From the NCBI GenBank assembly GCA_947259405.1, contig CAMYLY010000007.1, positions 94,968 through 158,967 of the forward strand: 64,000 nt of DNA, read 5' to 3'. Below, piece by piece: positions 43,522 to 54,100 of the stretch (within the stretch, counting starts at the first letter, position 1; each line of letters opens with the position of its first letter). The notes beneath the pieces are model-generated. The model was not told the DNA's origin. It was given only the letters and a program-made list of their open reading frames with translations, and made no database searches. Source of the DNA: an uncultured Gemmatimonadales bacterium (GTDB lineage Bacteria; Gemmatimonadota; Gemmatimonadetes; Gemmatimonadales; GWC2-71-9). A program made the translations under genes and the position numbers.

Positions 43522-45099
43522 ATGAAGAAACCACGCAAGCAACATTCGATTGGGCGAGGGGCGCGCAACACGCTGCGTCTCCTCTTCCCAGCCCTTGCAC
43601 TGATGTTCGTGCAAGGTTGTACCGACCTCGATATCCCGCCGACGAGTTCGATCACGCCCGAGAACTTCTATCAAAATGAAGAAGAGGTGCTCGGCGGGCT
43701 GGCGGCGGTCTATCACGAACTGAACGTCGACGGCATGCTGTGGTCGTATTGGAACATGAGTCAAGTCACGTCAGACGAGATGATCGTGCCGACGCGTGGC
43801 AGCGACTGGTTCGACAATGGCCGGTGGTTGGAGATCCACAAACACACGTGGGGCGCCAACAGCACGTCCGGGCTCGACGACGTCAACCGCATCTGGACGG
43901 ATTCATTCCGCGGGGTCCTCCGGGCCAACGTGCTGCTCGCGTCGTTGGAGAACGTGACAGTGGCGAATCAAGCGGCGATCGCGGCCGAGGCGCGCGGGCT
44001 TCGGGCGTACTACTACTACATGTTGCTGGACATGTTTGGTGGTGTGCCGATCGTGGATTCGACGACCATCGAAGCACGGCCGCGCAACACGGCGCGTGAG
44101 GTATTCGATTTCATCGACGCCGAGCTACAGGCGGCGCGTGCGGACCTGCCGGCCTCGTGGCCAGCCTCGGATTACGGGCGTATGACACAAGGAGCGGCCG
44201 ACGCCATCTTGGCGAGCCTGTATCTGAACGCTGGAGTGTTCACGACGGACACGCCGAACGCAACCGCGTATAATTCGTGTGCAGGCGTGACGGTGGGTGG
44301 CGGCACCGCGTGCGACGCCGCCATTGCGGTCGCCGATCGCATCATCAACTCCGGCGTGTACACCCTGTCCAGCGATTTCCACGATAACTTCGCGCCGGAC
44401 AACTTCAACTCGCCGGAGAACATCTTTGTCGTCAACTTCCTACCAGAAGCTGGATTGGGTCTCAACATGATTCAGAGGGCCCTCCATTACCGGCAGTTCA
44501 ATCCCGACCCCTGGAACGGATTCGCCGCCCTTGCGGAGACATACAATGCCTTCGATGCAGACGACACACGACGGACAGTGTTCCTCGAAGGGCCACAGGT
44601 GAACATCGAAAGTGGTCTGCCGGTCACGGAACGCGACGACGTGACACCGCTCGTGTTCACGGTCGACATTCTGGATGAGACCGCCGCCGGTGAGGGTGAG
44701 GGCACGCGGGTCATGAAGTGGCCGCCGGACCCGAACCACGTCGCCCAGGACAACGGGAACGACTACACCATCTTCCGTTTGGCCGAGATCTACCTGATCA
44801 AGGCGGAAGCGGAACTGGAGGGCGGGACGGGTAATCCGCTCGCGCTCGTGAACATGATTCGTGCGCGCTCGTTCGAGCCCGACGAACCGCTTGGGGCAGT
44901 CGACCGTGACGTGATCTTGGCAGAGCGTCTCTTCGAGCTCACCGCGGAAGGCAAGCGGCGCCAGGATCTGATTCGACACGGGAAGTTCACGGATGCGTGG
45001 TCGTTCAAGGCCGCGAGTGCACCGCACTACGTGCGGATGCCGATCCCGCAGCCGCAGTTGGATGCGAACCCCGAACTCACACAGAATCCCGGGTACTGA
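43522..45099 (+). CDS. SusD/RagB-type nutrient-binding lipoprotein
   Basis: The protein has 525 residues from ATG 43522. The lipobox is FVQGC (C near 31), followed by TDLDIPPTSSITPENFYQNE, a typical SusD start. Helical TPR-like segments carry RAYYYYMLLDMFGGVPIVDS and QGAADAILASLYLNAG, and the C-terminus has ERLFELTAEGKRRQDLIRHG, both strong RagB/SusD signatures. It forms the lid of the SusC transporter on the cell surface. A perfect terminator-like hairpin starts 33 bases after the stop. Confidence 0.95.
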   Translation: MKKPRKQHSIGRGARNTLRLLFPALALMFVQGCTDLDIPPTSSITPENFYQNEEEVLGGLAAVYHELNVDGMLWSYWNMSQVTSDEMIVPTRGSDWFDNGRWLEIHKHTWGANSTSGLDDVNRIWTDSFRGVLRANVLLASLENVTVANQAAIAAEARGLRAYYYYMLLDMFGGVPIVDSTTIEARPRNTAREVFDFIDAELQAARADLPASWPASDYGRMTQGAADAILASLYLNAGVFTTDTPNATAYNSCAGVTVGGGTACDAAIAVADRIINSGVYTLSSDFHDNFAPDNFNSPENIFVVNFLPEAGLGLNMIQRALHYRQFNPDPWNGFAALAETYNAFDADDTRRTVFLEGPQVNIESGLPVTERDDVTPLVFTVDILDETAAGEGEGTRVMKWPPDPNHVAQDNGNDYTIFRLAEIYLIKAEAELEGGTGNPLALVNMIRARSFEPDEPLGAVDRDVILAERLFELTAEGKRRQDLIRHGKFTDAWSFKAASAPHYVRMPIPQPQLDANPELTQNPGY

Positions 45100-45126
45100 T
45101 ATCGAGGAGGGATCCTGCTGACGTCG

Positions 45127-48100
45127 ATGCCACGGCCTGCTCTCGGCACGAGAGCAGGCCGTTGGTTTTCCCTCCCTAACCGCCCAGCGCTCCTCGTGCT
45201 CGGCGCGAGTGTGGCGTGTTCCGGATCGGATCAAACGCGTTCTGTCGGTCGGGTTGGCGACGTACCGCCAGTGGAGAACCGGCTCTTCACGGAGCTTCCG
45301 CCGGCCTATACAGGCGTCAGCTTCGAGAATCGACTCGAGAACACGCGCGCGCTCAACGTGTTCACCTACCGGAACTACTACAACGGGGGTGGCGTGGCCG
45401 TGGGCGACCTCACCGGCGACGGCCTGCCCGAGCTGCTGCTGACATCCAACCTCGGTGACAACCTCCTCTACGTCAATGAAGGCGGGTTCTGGTTCCGCGA
45501 TGTGACACGGGCGTCCGGCATCGCCAATGATGGTGACTGGACGACCGGTGTCACGTTTGTCGACGTGAACGGAGACGGACTGCTCGACATCTACCTCTGC
45601 TATGCCGGCGTCGAAGAAGGCGAACGCCGCGCCAACGAGCTCTATATCCATCAAGGCGTGAACGAGGACGGAATTCCGACCTTCGCTGAAATGGCCGCAG
45701 AGTACGGGATTGCCGACGAGGGTGCTTCTACTCATGGCGCGTTCTTTGATTACGATCGTGACGGGGATCTCGATCTCTACATCCTGAACAACTCCCCTCG
45801 CCCGGTGAGTAGCTTCGGACTCGAGAACATCCGGAACACGCGGAACGCGTTAGGTGGTGACCGCCTTTATCGGCACGATGGCGACCGATTCGTCGACGTC
45901 AGCGAGCAGGCCGGCATCTTCAGCAGCGAAATTGCGTTCGGCTTGGGCGTGGCCGTCGGTGATGTGAACCGCGACGGCTGGCCTGACATCTACATCTCAA
46001 ACGATTTTTTCGAACGGGACTATCTCTATCTGAACAATAGAGATGGAACGTTCACCGAGCGCCTCGACCAGCAGATGCCCATCATCAGTCTCTCTTCGAT
46101 GGGCCTGGACATGGCAGATGTCGACGACGATGGATGGCTCGACATCTACGTCACCGACATGCTCCCTGAAGATGATTATCGACTCAAGACCACAACCACC
46201 TTCGAGACATGGGCCAGCTACCAGACGCGGCTGGCGTACGATTACCACCACCAGTTCACGCGCAACATGCTGCACCGGAACAATCGCAATGGCACCTTTA
46301 GCGAGATCGGATTGCTGGCGGGTGCGGCGCGCACGGACTGGAGCTGGAGCGCGCTGATCGCCGATCTCGATCTGGACGGTCACAAGGACATCTACGTGAC
46401 CAATGGGATCCTCGGTGATGTCACGGGCCAGGATTTCGTATCGTTCCTGGCTGACGAGGAGACCATGCGGGCAGCGGCCCGAGGGGAGCAGGTCGATTTT
46501 CTCGGGCTCATCGAAGTCATGACGTCGACGCCCCTGGCCAACTACGCGTTCCAGAACAGTGGGCATCTCACGTTTGCCAATGCGAGCGCCGCCTGGGGTC
46601 TGGATCACATAGGGTTTTCCAGCGGAGCATCCTACGGTGATCTGGACGGCGACGGCGCGTTGGATCTCGTGGTCAACAATGTGAACGAGCAGGCGTCGAT
46701 CTTCCGGAACAACGCGCGCGCCCTGTCAGATCATGGCTCCCTCCGCATTCTCCTCGAGGGTGAAGGCCTGAATCGGTTTGGAATCGGTGCGAGGGTCACG
46801 TTACGGGGTGGGGATCGGTCGTTCGTGCAGGAGTTGATGCCGGCGCGCGGGTTCCAGTCAAGCGTGGACTATGTTCTGACGTTCGGGGTTGGCGCGTTGG
46901 ACACGATTGCATCGCTCACGGTCGAATGGCCGGACGGGAGCGTGAGCCAGCTGTCTGATGTACCCGTGAACCAGCGTCTGACGGTCCGGCAAGCTGAGTC
47001 CACGGCAACGCCTCCCGCGCCCCAGCGGTCGCCTGCGCCCAAACTCGTGGACGTGACCGAGCGCATGGCACTCGATGTCGTGCATCGGGAGAACGCTTTT
47101 GTCGATTTCCGCCGTGAACCGTTGATGCCCAAAATGCTGTCTATGGAAGGTCCATTCATGGACGTGGCAGACGTGAACGGCGACGGCCTGGACGACATGT
47201 TCATAGGAGGGGCGAAGGACCAGGCCGGGCGACTCCTGGTGCAGCAGCGCGACGGCGCGTTCGTCAGCACGAATGGCGGCCTATTTGAGCGCGATAAGAT
47301 CTCGGAAGACCTCGGGGTCACGTTCTTCGATGCGAACGGTGACGGTCATACCGATCTCTATGTTGTGAGCGGAGGCAGTGAATTTTCCGATCTCGCACCG
47401 GCCTTGCAGGATCGGTTGTACCTCAACGACGGGCGCGGGACGTTCCGCAAGGCAGGTGGGTACCTGCCGAACATGAACGTCAGTGGATCTCGCGCGGTCC
47501 CAGCTGATATCGATGGGGATGGTGATCTCGATCTCTTCGTGGGCGGTCGCGTCGTGCCGTGGCGCTACGGTCTCGATCCGAGGAGCGTCTTACTCCAAAA
47601 CGATGGCCTCGGCCGGTACGTCGACGTAACGGAGCGCGTCGCGCCGGACTTGGCACGGGTGGGCATGGTGACGGACGCCCTCTGGACGGACGTGGACGGC
47701 GATGCGCGGTTGGATCTCGTGGTAGTGGGCGAATGGATGCCCATCACGATCTTCCGCAACACGGGCACCGGTAGGCTTGAGCGCCTGGACCCTCCCGGAC
47801 TCGAACGAAGCCATGGGTGGTGGAACCGCATCGTCGTCGGCGATTTCACCGGTGACGGCGAGATCGATTTCGTCGTCGGGAACCTGGGGTTGAACTCTCG
47901 CCTCCGGGCATCTGAGACCGAACCATTGACGATGTACGTCAAGGATTTCGATCGGAACGGATTCGCCGAGCAGATCGTGTCCCAATCCGTAGGCGGCGTC
48001 GACTACCCCCTGGCGCTGCGCGACCCGCTTCTCAATACCCTTCCGAACTTGAAGGCGCGCTACCCCATGTACGAGACGTACGCTCGCCAGACCGTATCTG

Positions 48101-48537
48101 ACATTTTCGGGCCTGAGGAGCTGGGAGACGCCGTCGTGAAACGAGCATACACCTTGGCGACTGCGCTCGTGCGCAACAACGGAGGTGGAACATTTACGCT
48201 CGAACCACTACTGCTCGAAGCCCAGTTCGCGCCGGTGTACGGTATCCTCCCCGGGGACTTCGATGGTCAGCCGGGTCTCGATCTGTTGATGGCAGGAAAC
48301 TTTGACGGACTTCAGCCGGAGATTGGTCGGATGAGTGCCAGTTACGGTTTGCTGCTACGTGGGGGTGATGGAGCGGGAAGGCTCACTCCCGTCCACGCAA
48401 CCGAGAGTGGGTTTGTCGTCACGGGCCAGGCACGCGACATTCAACGGCTCCGGATTGGAGGTCGGGATCTTGTGATCGTCACCCGAAACAATGACAGGCC
48501 ACTCGTGTTTCAGATCGGCGAAGAGAGGGGAAACTAG
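45127..48537 (+). CDS. CRTAC1-like lipoprotein 1 (FG-GAP/VCBS repeats with ASPIC-UnbV domain)
   Basis: The protein has 1136 residues from ATG 45127. The lipobox is GASVAC (C near 36). The first FG-GAP/VCBS beta-propeller covers about 60-500, with calcium-type motifs DLTGDGLPELLLTSN, DVNGDGLLDIYL and YDRDGDLDLYIL. An ASPIC/UnbV domain lies at about 555-620 (RGFQSSVDYVLTFGVG then LTVEWPDGS). A second propeller covers about 640-1000 (DVNGDGLDDMFIGGA and DIDGDGDLDLFVGGR). The function of the family is not established; the position after SusCD suggests a surface glycan-binding partner. GAGGAGG lies 16 bases upstream of the ATG, rather far, and a perfect 14-bp hairpin covers codons 2-12, so the true start or expression mode is uncertain. 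Confidence 0.88.
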   Translation: MPRPALGTRAGRWFSLPNRPALLVLGASVACSGSDQTRSVGRVGDVPPVENRLFTELPPAYTGVSFENRLENTRALNVFTYRNYYNGGGVAVGDLTGDGLPELLLTSNLGDNLLYVNEGGFWFRDVTRASGIANDGDWTTGVTFVDVNGDGLLDIYLCYAGVEEGERRANELYIHQGVNEDGIPTFAEMAAEYGIADEGASTHGAFFDYDRDGDLDLYILNNSPRPVSSFGLENIRNTRNALGGDRLYRHDGDRFVDVSEQAGIFSSEIAFGLGVAVGDVNRDGWPDIYISNDFFERDYLYLNNRDGTFTERLDQQMPIISLSSMGLDMADVDDDGWLDIYVTDMLPEDDYRLKTTTTFETWASYQTRLAYDYHHQFTRNMLHRNNRNGTFSEIGLLAGAARTDWSWSALIADLDLDGHKDIYVTNGILGDVTGQDFVSFLADEETMRAAARGEQVDFLGLIEVMTSTPLANYAFQNSGHLTFANASAAWGLDHIGFSSGASYGDLDGDGALDLVVNNVNEQASIFRNNARALSDHGSLRILLEGEGLNRFGIGARVTLRGGDRSFVQELMPARGFQSSVDYVLTFGVGALDTIASLTVEWPDGSVSQLSDVPVNQRLTVRQAESTATPPAPQRSPAPKLVDVTERMALDVVHRENAFVDFRREPLMPKMLSMEGPFMDVADVNGDGLDDMFIGGAKDQAGRLLVQQRDGAFVSTNGGLFERDKISEDLGVTFFDANGDGHTDLYVVSGGSEFSDLAPALQDRLYLNDGRGTFRKAGGYLPNMNVSGSRAVPADIDGDGDLDLFVGGRVVPWRYGLDPRSVLLQNDGLGRYVDVTERVAPDLARVGMVTDALWTDVDGDARLDLVVVGEWMPITIFRNTGTGRLERLDPPGLERSHGWWNRIVVGDFTGDGEIDFVVGNLGLNSRLRASETEPLTMYVKDFDRNGFAEQIVSQSVGGVDYPLALRDPLLNTLPNLKARYPMYETYARQTVSDIFGPEELGDAVVKRAYTLATALVRNNGGGTFTLEPLLLEAQFAPVYGILPGDFDGQPGLDLLMAGNFDGLQPEIGRMSASYGLLLRGGDGAGRLTPVHATESGFVVTGQARDIQRLRIGGRDLVIVTRNNDRPLVFQIGEERGN
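45132..45170 (+). terminator. Perfect 14-bp hairpin with T-rich tail (terminator or attenuator)
   Basis: The arms at 45132-45145 (ACGGCCTGCTCTCG) and 45149-45162 pair without mismatch around a GCA loop, and TGGTTTTC follows. It lies after the SusD gene but inside the first codons of the next gene. Confidence 0.8.
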
Positions 48538-48550
48538 TGCGGTACGGCCG

Positions 48551-49027
48551 TCAGCGATCTGACTGTTTGGTCTTGACCACAATGACGCCGTTGGCGCCTC
48601 GCACGCCGTACATGGCCGTGTCGGTTGGGTCCGTCAATACCTGGATGCTGGCGATGTCGTACGGATTGATGCCGAACAACGCACCGTTTGGTCCCGGCCG
48701 GACGGCGATACCGTCGATGACGTACAGGGGTTCCTTGTTGCCGCGGATGGTGCTCGTACCTCGGATCCGGATCTTGATGCTCGCCCCGGATCGCTCCACC
48801 CACACGCCGGGGAACCGCCGCATGAGGTGTTCTTCGATGGGTTCGCCAGGATTGCGGTCGATATCTTCGGCGGTGACCGCTCGGTCAGGCGTGGCCTCCC
48901 CGGGAGTCTCCTCAGGAGCGTTCTCGGGTTCGGGCTGTTCTGTTCCGGCGCCGCGCGCGCATCCCGCGCATCCTAAGAGAAGCACTGCAACTGAGGCAAC
49001 CGCGACCGGAACCCGACATATCGCCAT
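48551..49027 (-). CDS. Stand-alone TonB-receptor plug domain lipoprotein
   Basis: The protein has 158 residues from ATG 49027. The lipobox is LLLGCAGC. A Glu/Pro-rich linker (about 25-50) precedes a plug-like domain: IEEHLMRRFPGVWVERSGAS, IRIRGTSTIRGNKEPLYVID, and SIQVLTDPTDTAMYGVRGAN. These are the same motifs as the plug of SusC receptors, but no barrel follows and the frame simply ends. It faces the CRTAC1-like gene (convergent) and is divergent from the GH97 gene. The role could be to modulate or occupy a receptor; this is speculative. Confidence 0.85.
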   Translation of the reverse strand: MAICRVPVAVASVAVLLLGCAGCARGAGTEQPEPENAPEETPGEATPDRAVTAEDIDRNPGEPIEEHLMRRFPGVWVERSGASIKIRIRGTSTIRGNKEPLYVIDGIAVRPGPNGALFGINPYDIASIQVLTDPTDTAMYGVRGANGVIVVKTKQSDR

Positions 49028-49108
49028 GCTAGAATATACCCCACGGCCCACGTCGACGTTCAATCCGGCCCGCGTGGGGCCGGGACTCACGATCAGGGAG
49101 AGAGACGC

Positions 49109-51148
49109 ATGAGGATGGGACGTTTGGCTCGCTTCGTTGGACTCACCTGGACCATCGCACTGGCACTGCCCACTATTGCCGCCGCTCAAGACCGGCACCG
49201 CGTAATATCGCCCGATGGTCGCAACGAAGTGACCGTCGAGATCACCGACGGGGGGCTCTTCTATAGCGTGGCCCGGGACGGCCGCCTGGTGATGCTCCCT
49301 TCGCGCCTCGGCTTCGAATTCCAGGGAGCGGCTCCGCTGAGGGACAACCTCCGTATCGTGGACACCGGTCGCCAGATGGTCGATGAAACGTGGACCCAGG
49401 TGTGGGGCGAAGTCGCACAGGTGCGGGATCACCACAATGAACTGCGCCTTGAGGTTGCCGAGTCCGGGCAAGCGACACGACACGTTGCCGTGGTCTTTCG
49501 CGTGTTTGACGACGGTATCGGGTTCCGCTACGAGCTGCCCGCACAGCCCAACCTCGGAGCGTTCGAGATTATTGAAGAATTGACGGAATTCCATCTGGCC
49601 GATGCCGCCAGGGCGTGGTGGATCCCGGCCAACCGTTGGAACCGCTACGAGTTCCTGTACTCGGCTTCGCCGGTCAGCATGCTCGACACCGTGCACACGC
49701 CAGTCACCTTTGTGGCGAACGACGGGCTCCACATCGTCATCCATGAAGCCAACCTCGTCGAGTACGCAGCCATGAACGTTGCCAATGCCGGTGACAGGCG
49801 GCTGCACGCGACGTTGGCTCCCTGGAACGACGGAGTGAAGGTGCGTGGCACGACCCCGTTCGTGACACCGTGGCGGACTATTCAGCTGGCCGACCGCGCC
49901 GCGGACCTAGCCCCGTCAGTCTTGGGATTGAATCTGAATCCCCCCAACGTGCTGGAGGACACCGACTGGATTGAGCCGCAGAAATACATCGGCATTTGGT
50001 GGGGCATGCACATCAACCAGATGACGTGGAGCTCGGGGCCCAAGCACGGTGCGACGACGGAGAACACGAAACGTTACATGGATTTCGCGGCGGCAAACGG
50101 GTTCGGTGGCGTACTCGTCGAGGGATGGAACGTCGGGTGGGATGGGAACTGGATCGTGAACGGCGATCTTTTCTCGTTCATCGAGTCGTACCCTGACTTC
50201 GACATGCGAGCGGTCGCCGACTACGGGCGGGAGCGTGGGGTCCGACTGATCGGCCATAACGAGACGTCTATGGGCGTCGAGAACTACGAAGCACAGTTGG
50301 AGGATGCGTTCTCCCTGTACGCGTCGCTTGGAATGAACGCGGTCAAAACCGGGTACGTCGGTGACGTCACGCGGGATGGCCACGCCCACCACGGGCAGTA
50401 CATGGTGCGGCACTGGCGGAACGTGATCGAGACGGGTGCGCGCCACGGTATCATGATCAATGCGCACGAACCCATCAAAGATACGGGCGAGCGTCGGACC
50501 TACCCGAACATGATGACGCGCGAAGGTGCGCGGGGACAAGAGTACAACGCGTGGTCGGGTGAGGGAGGCAACCCGCCGGAGCATGAGACGATTCTCTTCT
50601 TCACGCGGATGCTGGCCGGCCCGATGGACTTCACGCCGGGCGTTTTCGACATCATGATCGAAAGTGCCAACGGCACTCCGCGGGCACCGGAAGAGTCGCG
50701 CCTTCGCACGACCCTCGCCAAACAGCTGGCGCTCTACGTGGTACTCTATTCACCGCTCCAAATGGCGGCCGATCTGCCAGAAAACTACGAAGGCCAGCCA
50801 GCGTTTGAGTTTATTCGCGACGTGCCGGTCGACTGGGAATACACGCAAGTGCTCGACGGGAAGATCGGCGACTTCGTGGTCGTCGCGCGCCAGGAGCGCG
50901 GGGGCGATGATTGGTACGTGGGGGCCATCACCGATGAGGAAGCTCGCACGATGGACATCTCGCTCTCGTTCCTGACACCAGGACAGCGGTACGTCGCCGA
51001 GGTGTATGCGGACGGGCCGGGGGCGCATTGGCTCCATACCCCGTACGCCATGGCAATTTCCGAGGGGATCGTGGATTTTCGGTCGCAGCTCACACTCGTG
51101 CTGGCGCCAGGCGGTGGGCAAGCCATTCGCATTCGGCCGGTGCAGTAG
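49109..51148 (+). CDS. GH97-family glycoside hydrolase (SusB-like alpha-glucosidase)
   Basis: The protein has 679 residues from ATG 49109 with AGGGAG upstream. A signal peptide (1-26, ending IAAAQ) is followed by an N-terminal beta-supersandwich (about 30-275, with SPDGRNEVTVEI and FDDGIGFRYELP). A TIM barrel comes next (about 290-560) with KYIGIWWGMHINQMTW, NGFGGVLVEGWNVGWDGNW, INAHEPIKDTGERRTYPNMM (E454) and EGARGQEYNAWS. A C-terminal sheet ends the protein. GH97 enzymes cleave alpha-linked glucosides or galactosides. The HE in INAHEP is what I recall of inverting SusB-like members, so alpha-glucosidase is favoured. Confidence 0.92.
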   Translation: MRMGRLARFVGLTWTIALALPTIAAAQDRHRVISPDGRNEVTVEITDGGLFYSVARDGRLVMLPSRLGFEFQGAAPLRDNLRIVDTGRQMVDETWTQVWGEVAQVRDHHNELRLEVAESGQATRHVAVVFRVFDDGIGFRYELPAQPNLGAFEIIEELTEFHLADAARAWWIPANRWNRYEFLYSASPVSMLDTVHTPVTFVANDGLHIVIHEANLVEYAAMNVANAGDRRLHATLAPWNDGVKVRGTTPFVTPWRTIQLADRAADLAPSVLGLNLNPPNVLEDTDWIEPQKYIGIWWGMHINQMTWSSGPKHGATTENTKRYMDFAAANGFGGVLVEGWNVGWDGNWIVNGDLFSFIESYPDFDMRAVADYGRERGVRLIGHNETSMGVENYEAQLEDAFSLYASLGMNAVKTGYVGDVTRDGHAHHGQYMVRHWRNVIETGARHGIMINAHEPIKDTGERRTYPNMMTREGARGQEYNAWSGEGGNPPEHETILFFTRMLAGPMDFTPGVFDIMIESANGTPRAPEESRLRTTLAKQLALYVVLYSPLQMAADLPENYEGQPAFEFIRDVPVDWEYTQVLDGKIGDFVVVARQERGGDDWYVGAITDEEARTMDISLSFLTPGQRYVAEVYADGPGAHWLHTPYAMAISEGIVDFRSQLTLVLAPGGGQAIRIRPVQ

Positions 51149-51155
51149 CGCGGCT

Positions 51156-54100
51156 GTGAACCCGCGACGGCGTCGTCGGGCTCCCTCGGTGCGCTACCCC
51201 TTCGCGCTCATGGCCTGGGCCTCGATCCTGGGGATGGGTTGCTCGTGGGGTGAGCGACCCGCGCCCTTGTTTGAATCGCTTCCGGCGGACCAGACCGGCG
51301 TCACGTTTGTCAATGACGTTCCCGACACGCCCGAGTTCAACATCATCAACTACCTGAACCACTACAACGGTGGCGGGGTCGCGGCCGGCGACGTCGATGG
51401 TGACGGTCGCCCGGATCTGTACTTCACGTCCAACCTCGGGACCGACCGCCTCTACCGAAACGCCGGTGACTTTCAGTTCGAGGACGTCACGGAGTTGGCC
51501 GGCGTCGGTACCGCGGAAGGGTGGAAGAGCGGTGTCGCCATGGCCGATGTAAACGGTGACGGGCACCTCGACATCTACGTTTCCACGGTGAGCCACCTCA
51601 GCCTTCGCGGAGCCAACGTGCTCTACGTGAATGATGGTGACGGCACGTTCACGGACCGCACCGCCGAGTACGGACTCGAACACACTGGATACTCCACGCA
51701 GGCCGCCTTCCTCGACTACGACATGGACGGCGACCTCGACATGTACCTGTTGAACCACTCGACCCACGAGATTCGCGGCAGCGCCTGGAACCCGCTGCGG
51801 GAGGATCGCCACCCCGAAGCCGGCGACCGGCTGTTCCGGAACGACGGCGCCCGTTTCGCCGATGTCAGCGACGCGGCCGGCATCTACGGCGGGGTCGAAG
51901 GCTATGGACTCGGGGTAGTGCCGACCGACGTGAATCTTGATGGCTGTCCGGACCTATTCGTCGCCAATGACTTTCACGAAGGTGACTTTCTCTATTTCAA
52001 CAACTGCGATGGCACGTTCACCGAATCCATCGCCACGGCCACAGGGCATACCAGCAAGTCGTCCATGGGGGTCGATGCCGCGGACTTCAACAACGATGGC
52101 CGGCCGGACCTGGCCGTGCTCGACATGTTGCCCGTACGCGAGGACATTCTGAAGACGTCCTCCAACGCCGAGGACATGACCGTCTACAATCTCAAACAGG
52201 AAGCTGGGTATCATCATCAGTTCGCGCGCAACACGCTCCAGCTGAACCGCGGTCACGGTCTCTTCAGTGACATTGGGTACCTCGCGGGAGTCCACGCGAC
52301 GGATTGGAGTTGGACTCCACTTTGGGCCGATCTCGACAACGACGGGAACAAGGATCTGTTCGTCACCAACGGGATTCCTCGGCGGCCGAACGATCTCGAC
52401 TTTATCGACTATGTGGCCGCGCGCCCCGTCCAGGCGCTGCTCCAAGAGGGGTTCACCCAAGACGTTCTTGAGGATGTCCTCGCGCGCATGCCGCACGTGC
52501 CGCTCGCGAACTACGCGTTCCGCAACAACGGGGATCTGACGTTCACGGACATGGCTGACGCCTGGGGACTGGCGGAACCGGGATTCTCCAACGGCGCGGC
52601 GTATGTGGATCTCGACGGCGACGGTGCGCTCGATCTGGTCGTGAATAACGTTCGGGCCCCCGCGTCGATCTACCGCAACCTCGCCCGGACCGTGAACCAT
52701 CATCACTACCTCGCCGTGCAGTTACGCGGCGCAGGCCGCAACACGGCTGGTATTGGCGCCAAGGTGTTTGTGACCCACGATGGCGTGACGCAGCTCGTCG
52801 AGCAGATACCTACGCGAGGCTTCCAATCCTCTGTGGATTCGCGACTGCACTTTGGCCTCGGGGTTTCAGCGGTCGTCGATTCCGTGCTGGTCGTGTGGCC
52901 GGATCGTCGGTATCAGGTCGTCACGGACGTGTCGGTCGACCAGACGCTCACGCTCGAGCAGGATGAGGCCGCTGGCCGATACGCCTACAATGCCGGCGCG
53001 GGCCAATCCACGTTTGATGACATCACGGACCAACTCGCGCTCGGGTATCGGCACGAGGAGAACCAGTTCTTCGATTACACGCGCGAGCCGCTGATTCCAC
53101 ATCAGCTCTCCACCGAGGGACCGGCGCTCGCCGTCGGCGACGTGAACGGCGACGGGTTGGACGACGTGTACGCTGGTGGTGCCAAGTGGCAGGCCGGCCA
53201 GCTCTTGGTGCAGCGCGGGGACGGAACCTTCTGGCCCGCCGACGAAGCGGCGTTTCGTCTCGACAGTATCAACGAAGATGTGGACGCGGCGTTCTTCGAT
53301 GCCGACGGGGACGGAAACCTGGACCTCTACGTGGTGAGTGGCGGAAACGAGTTCTGGGGCGAACGCCCAGCGTTGCTCGATCGCCTGTACCTCAATGATG
53401 GCAGTGGCGGGTTCCGTCGATTCGAAGGCCTCCTTCCCGCGGTTTACCAAAACGGCTCGTGCGTGGTGCCAGGAGATTTCGACGGCGACGGTGACGTCGA
53501 CCTCTTCGTGGGTGGCCGAGTCGTGGCGCGACGCTACGGTGCGAGTCCGAGGAGCTACCTGTTCGAGAATGACGGGACCGGACACTTTCGCGACGTCTCG
53601 TCCGACCTCGCGCCCGACGTCGCCATGGCCGGAATGGTGACGTCCGCCAGATGGGTAGACTACGACAGGGACGGAGGGCTGGATCTGGTCGTCGCTGGGG
53701 AATGGATGCCGGTGCGTGTGTTCCGGCAAGAGGAAGGGCGGTTCGTCGAACGCACGGCGGAGGTTGGGTTATCTGAAACCGCGGGATGGTGGAACACGAT
53801 CGAGGTAGCTGACCTCGATGACGACGGTCGTCCGGACCTGATCCTTGGGAATCTCGGACGAAACTCGTTCATCCAGGCTTCACCTGAAGAACCAGCACGC
53901 CTCTACGTGCATGATTTTGCCGGGTCGGGCACGCCCCAACACTTCCTCACGTTCTACAAGAACGCGGTGAGCTACCCAATCGCCGGTCGCGACGAGGTCC
54001 TGCGCGCCGTGCCGGCGCTGAGCGACCGGTATCCGTCGTACGCCGACTTCGGTGCCAGCCGCATCGAGGAAATCTTCCCGCGATCCGTCCTGCGCGACGC

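Noticed and set aside
44440-45735. Minus-strand frame of about 430 codons across SusD and the next gene
   Set aside because: It is antisense to two well-supported genes, has a composition typical of a shadow frame, and spans the terminator.
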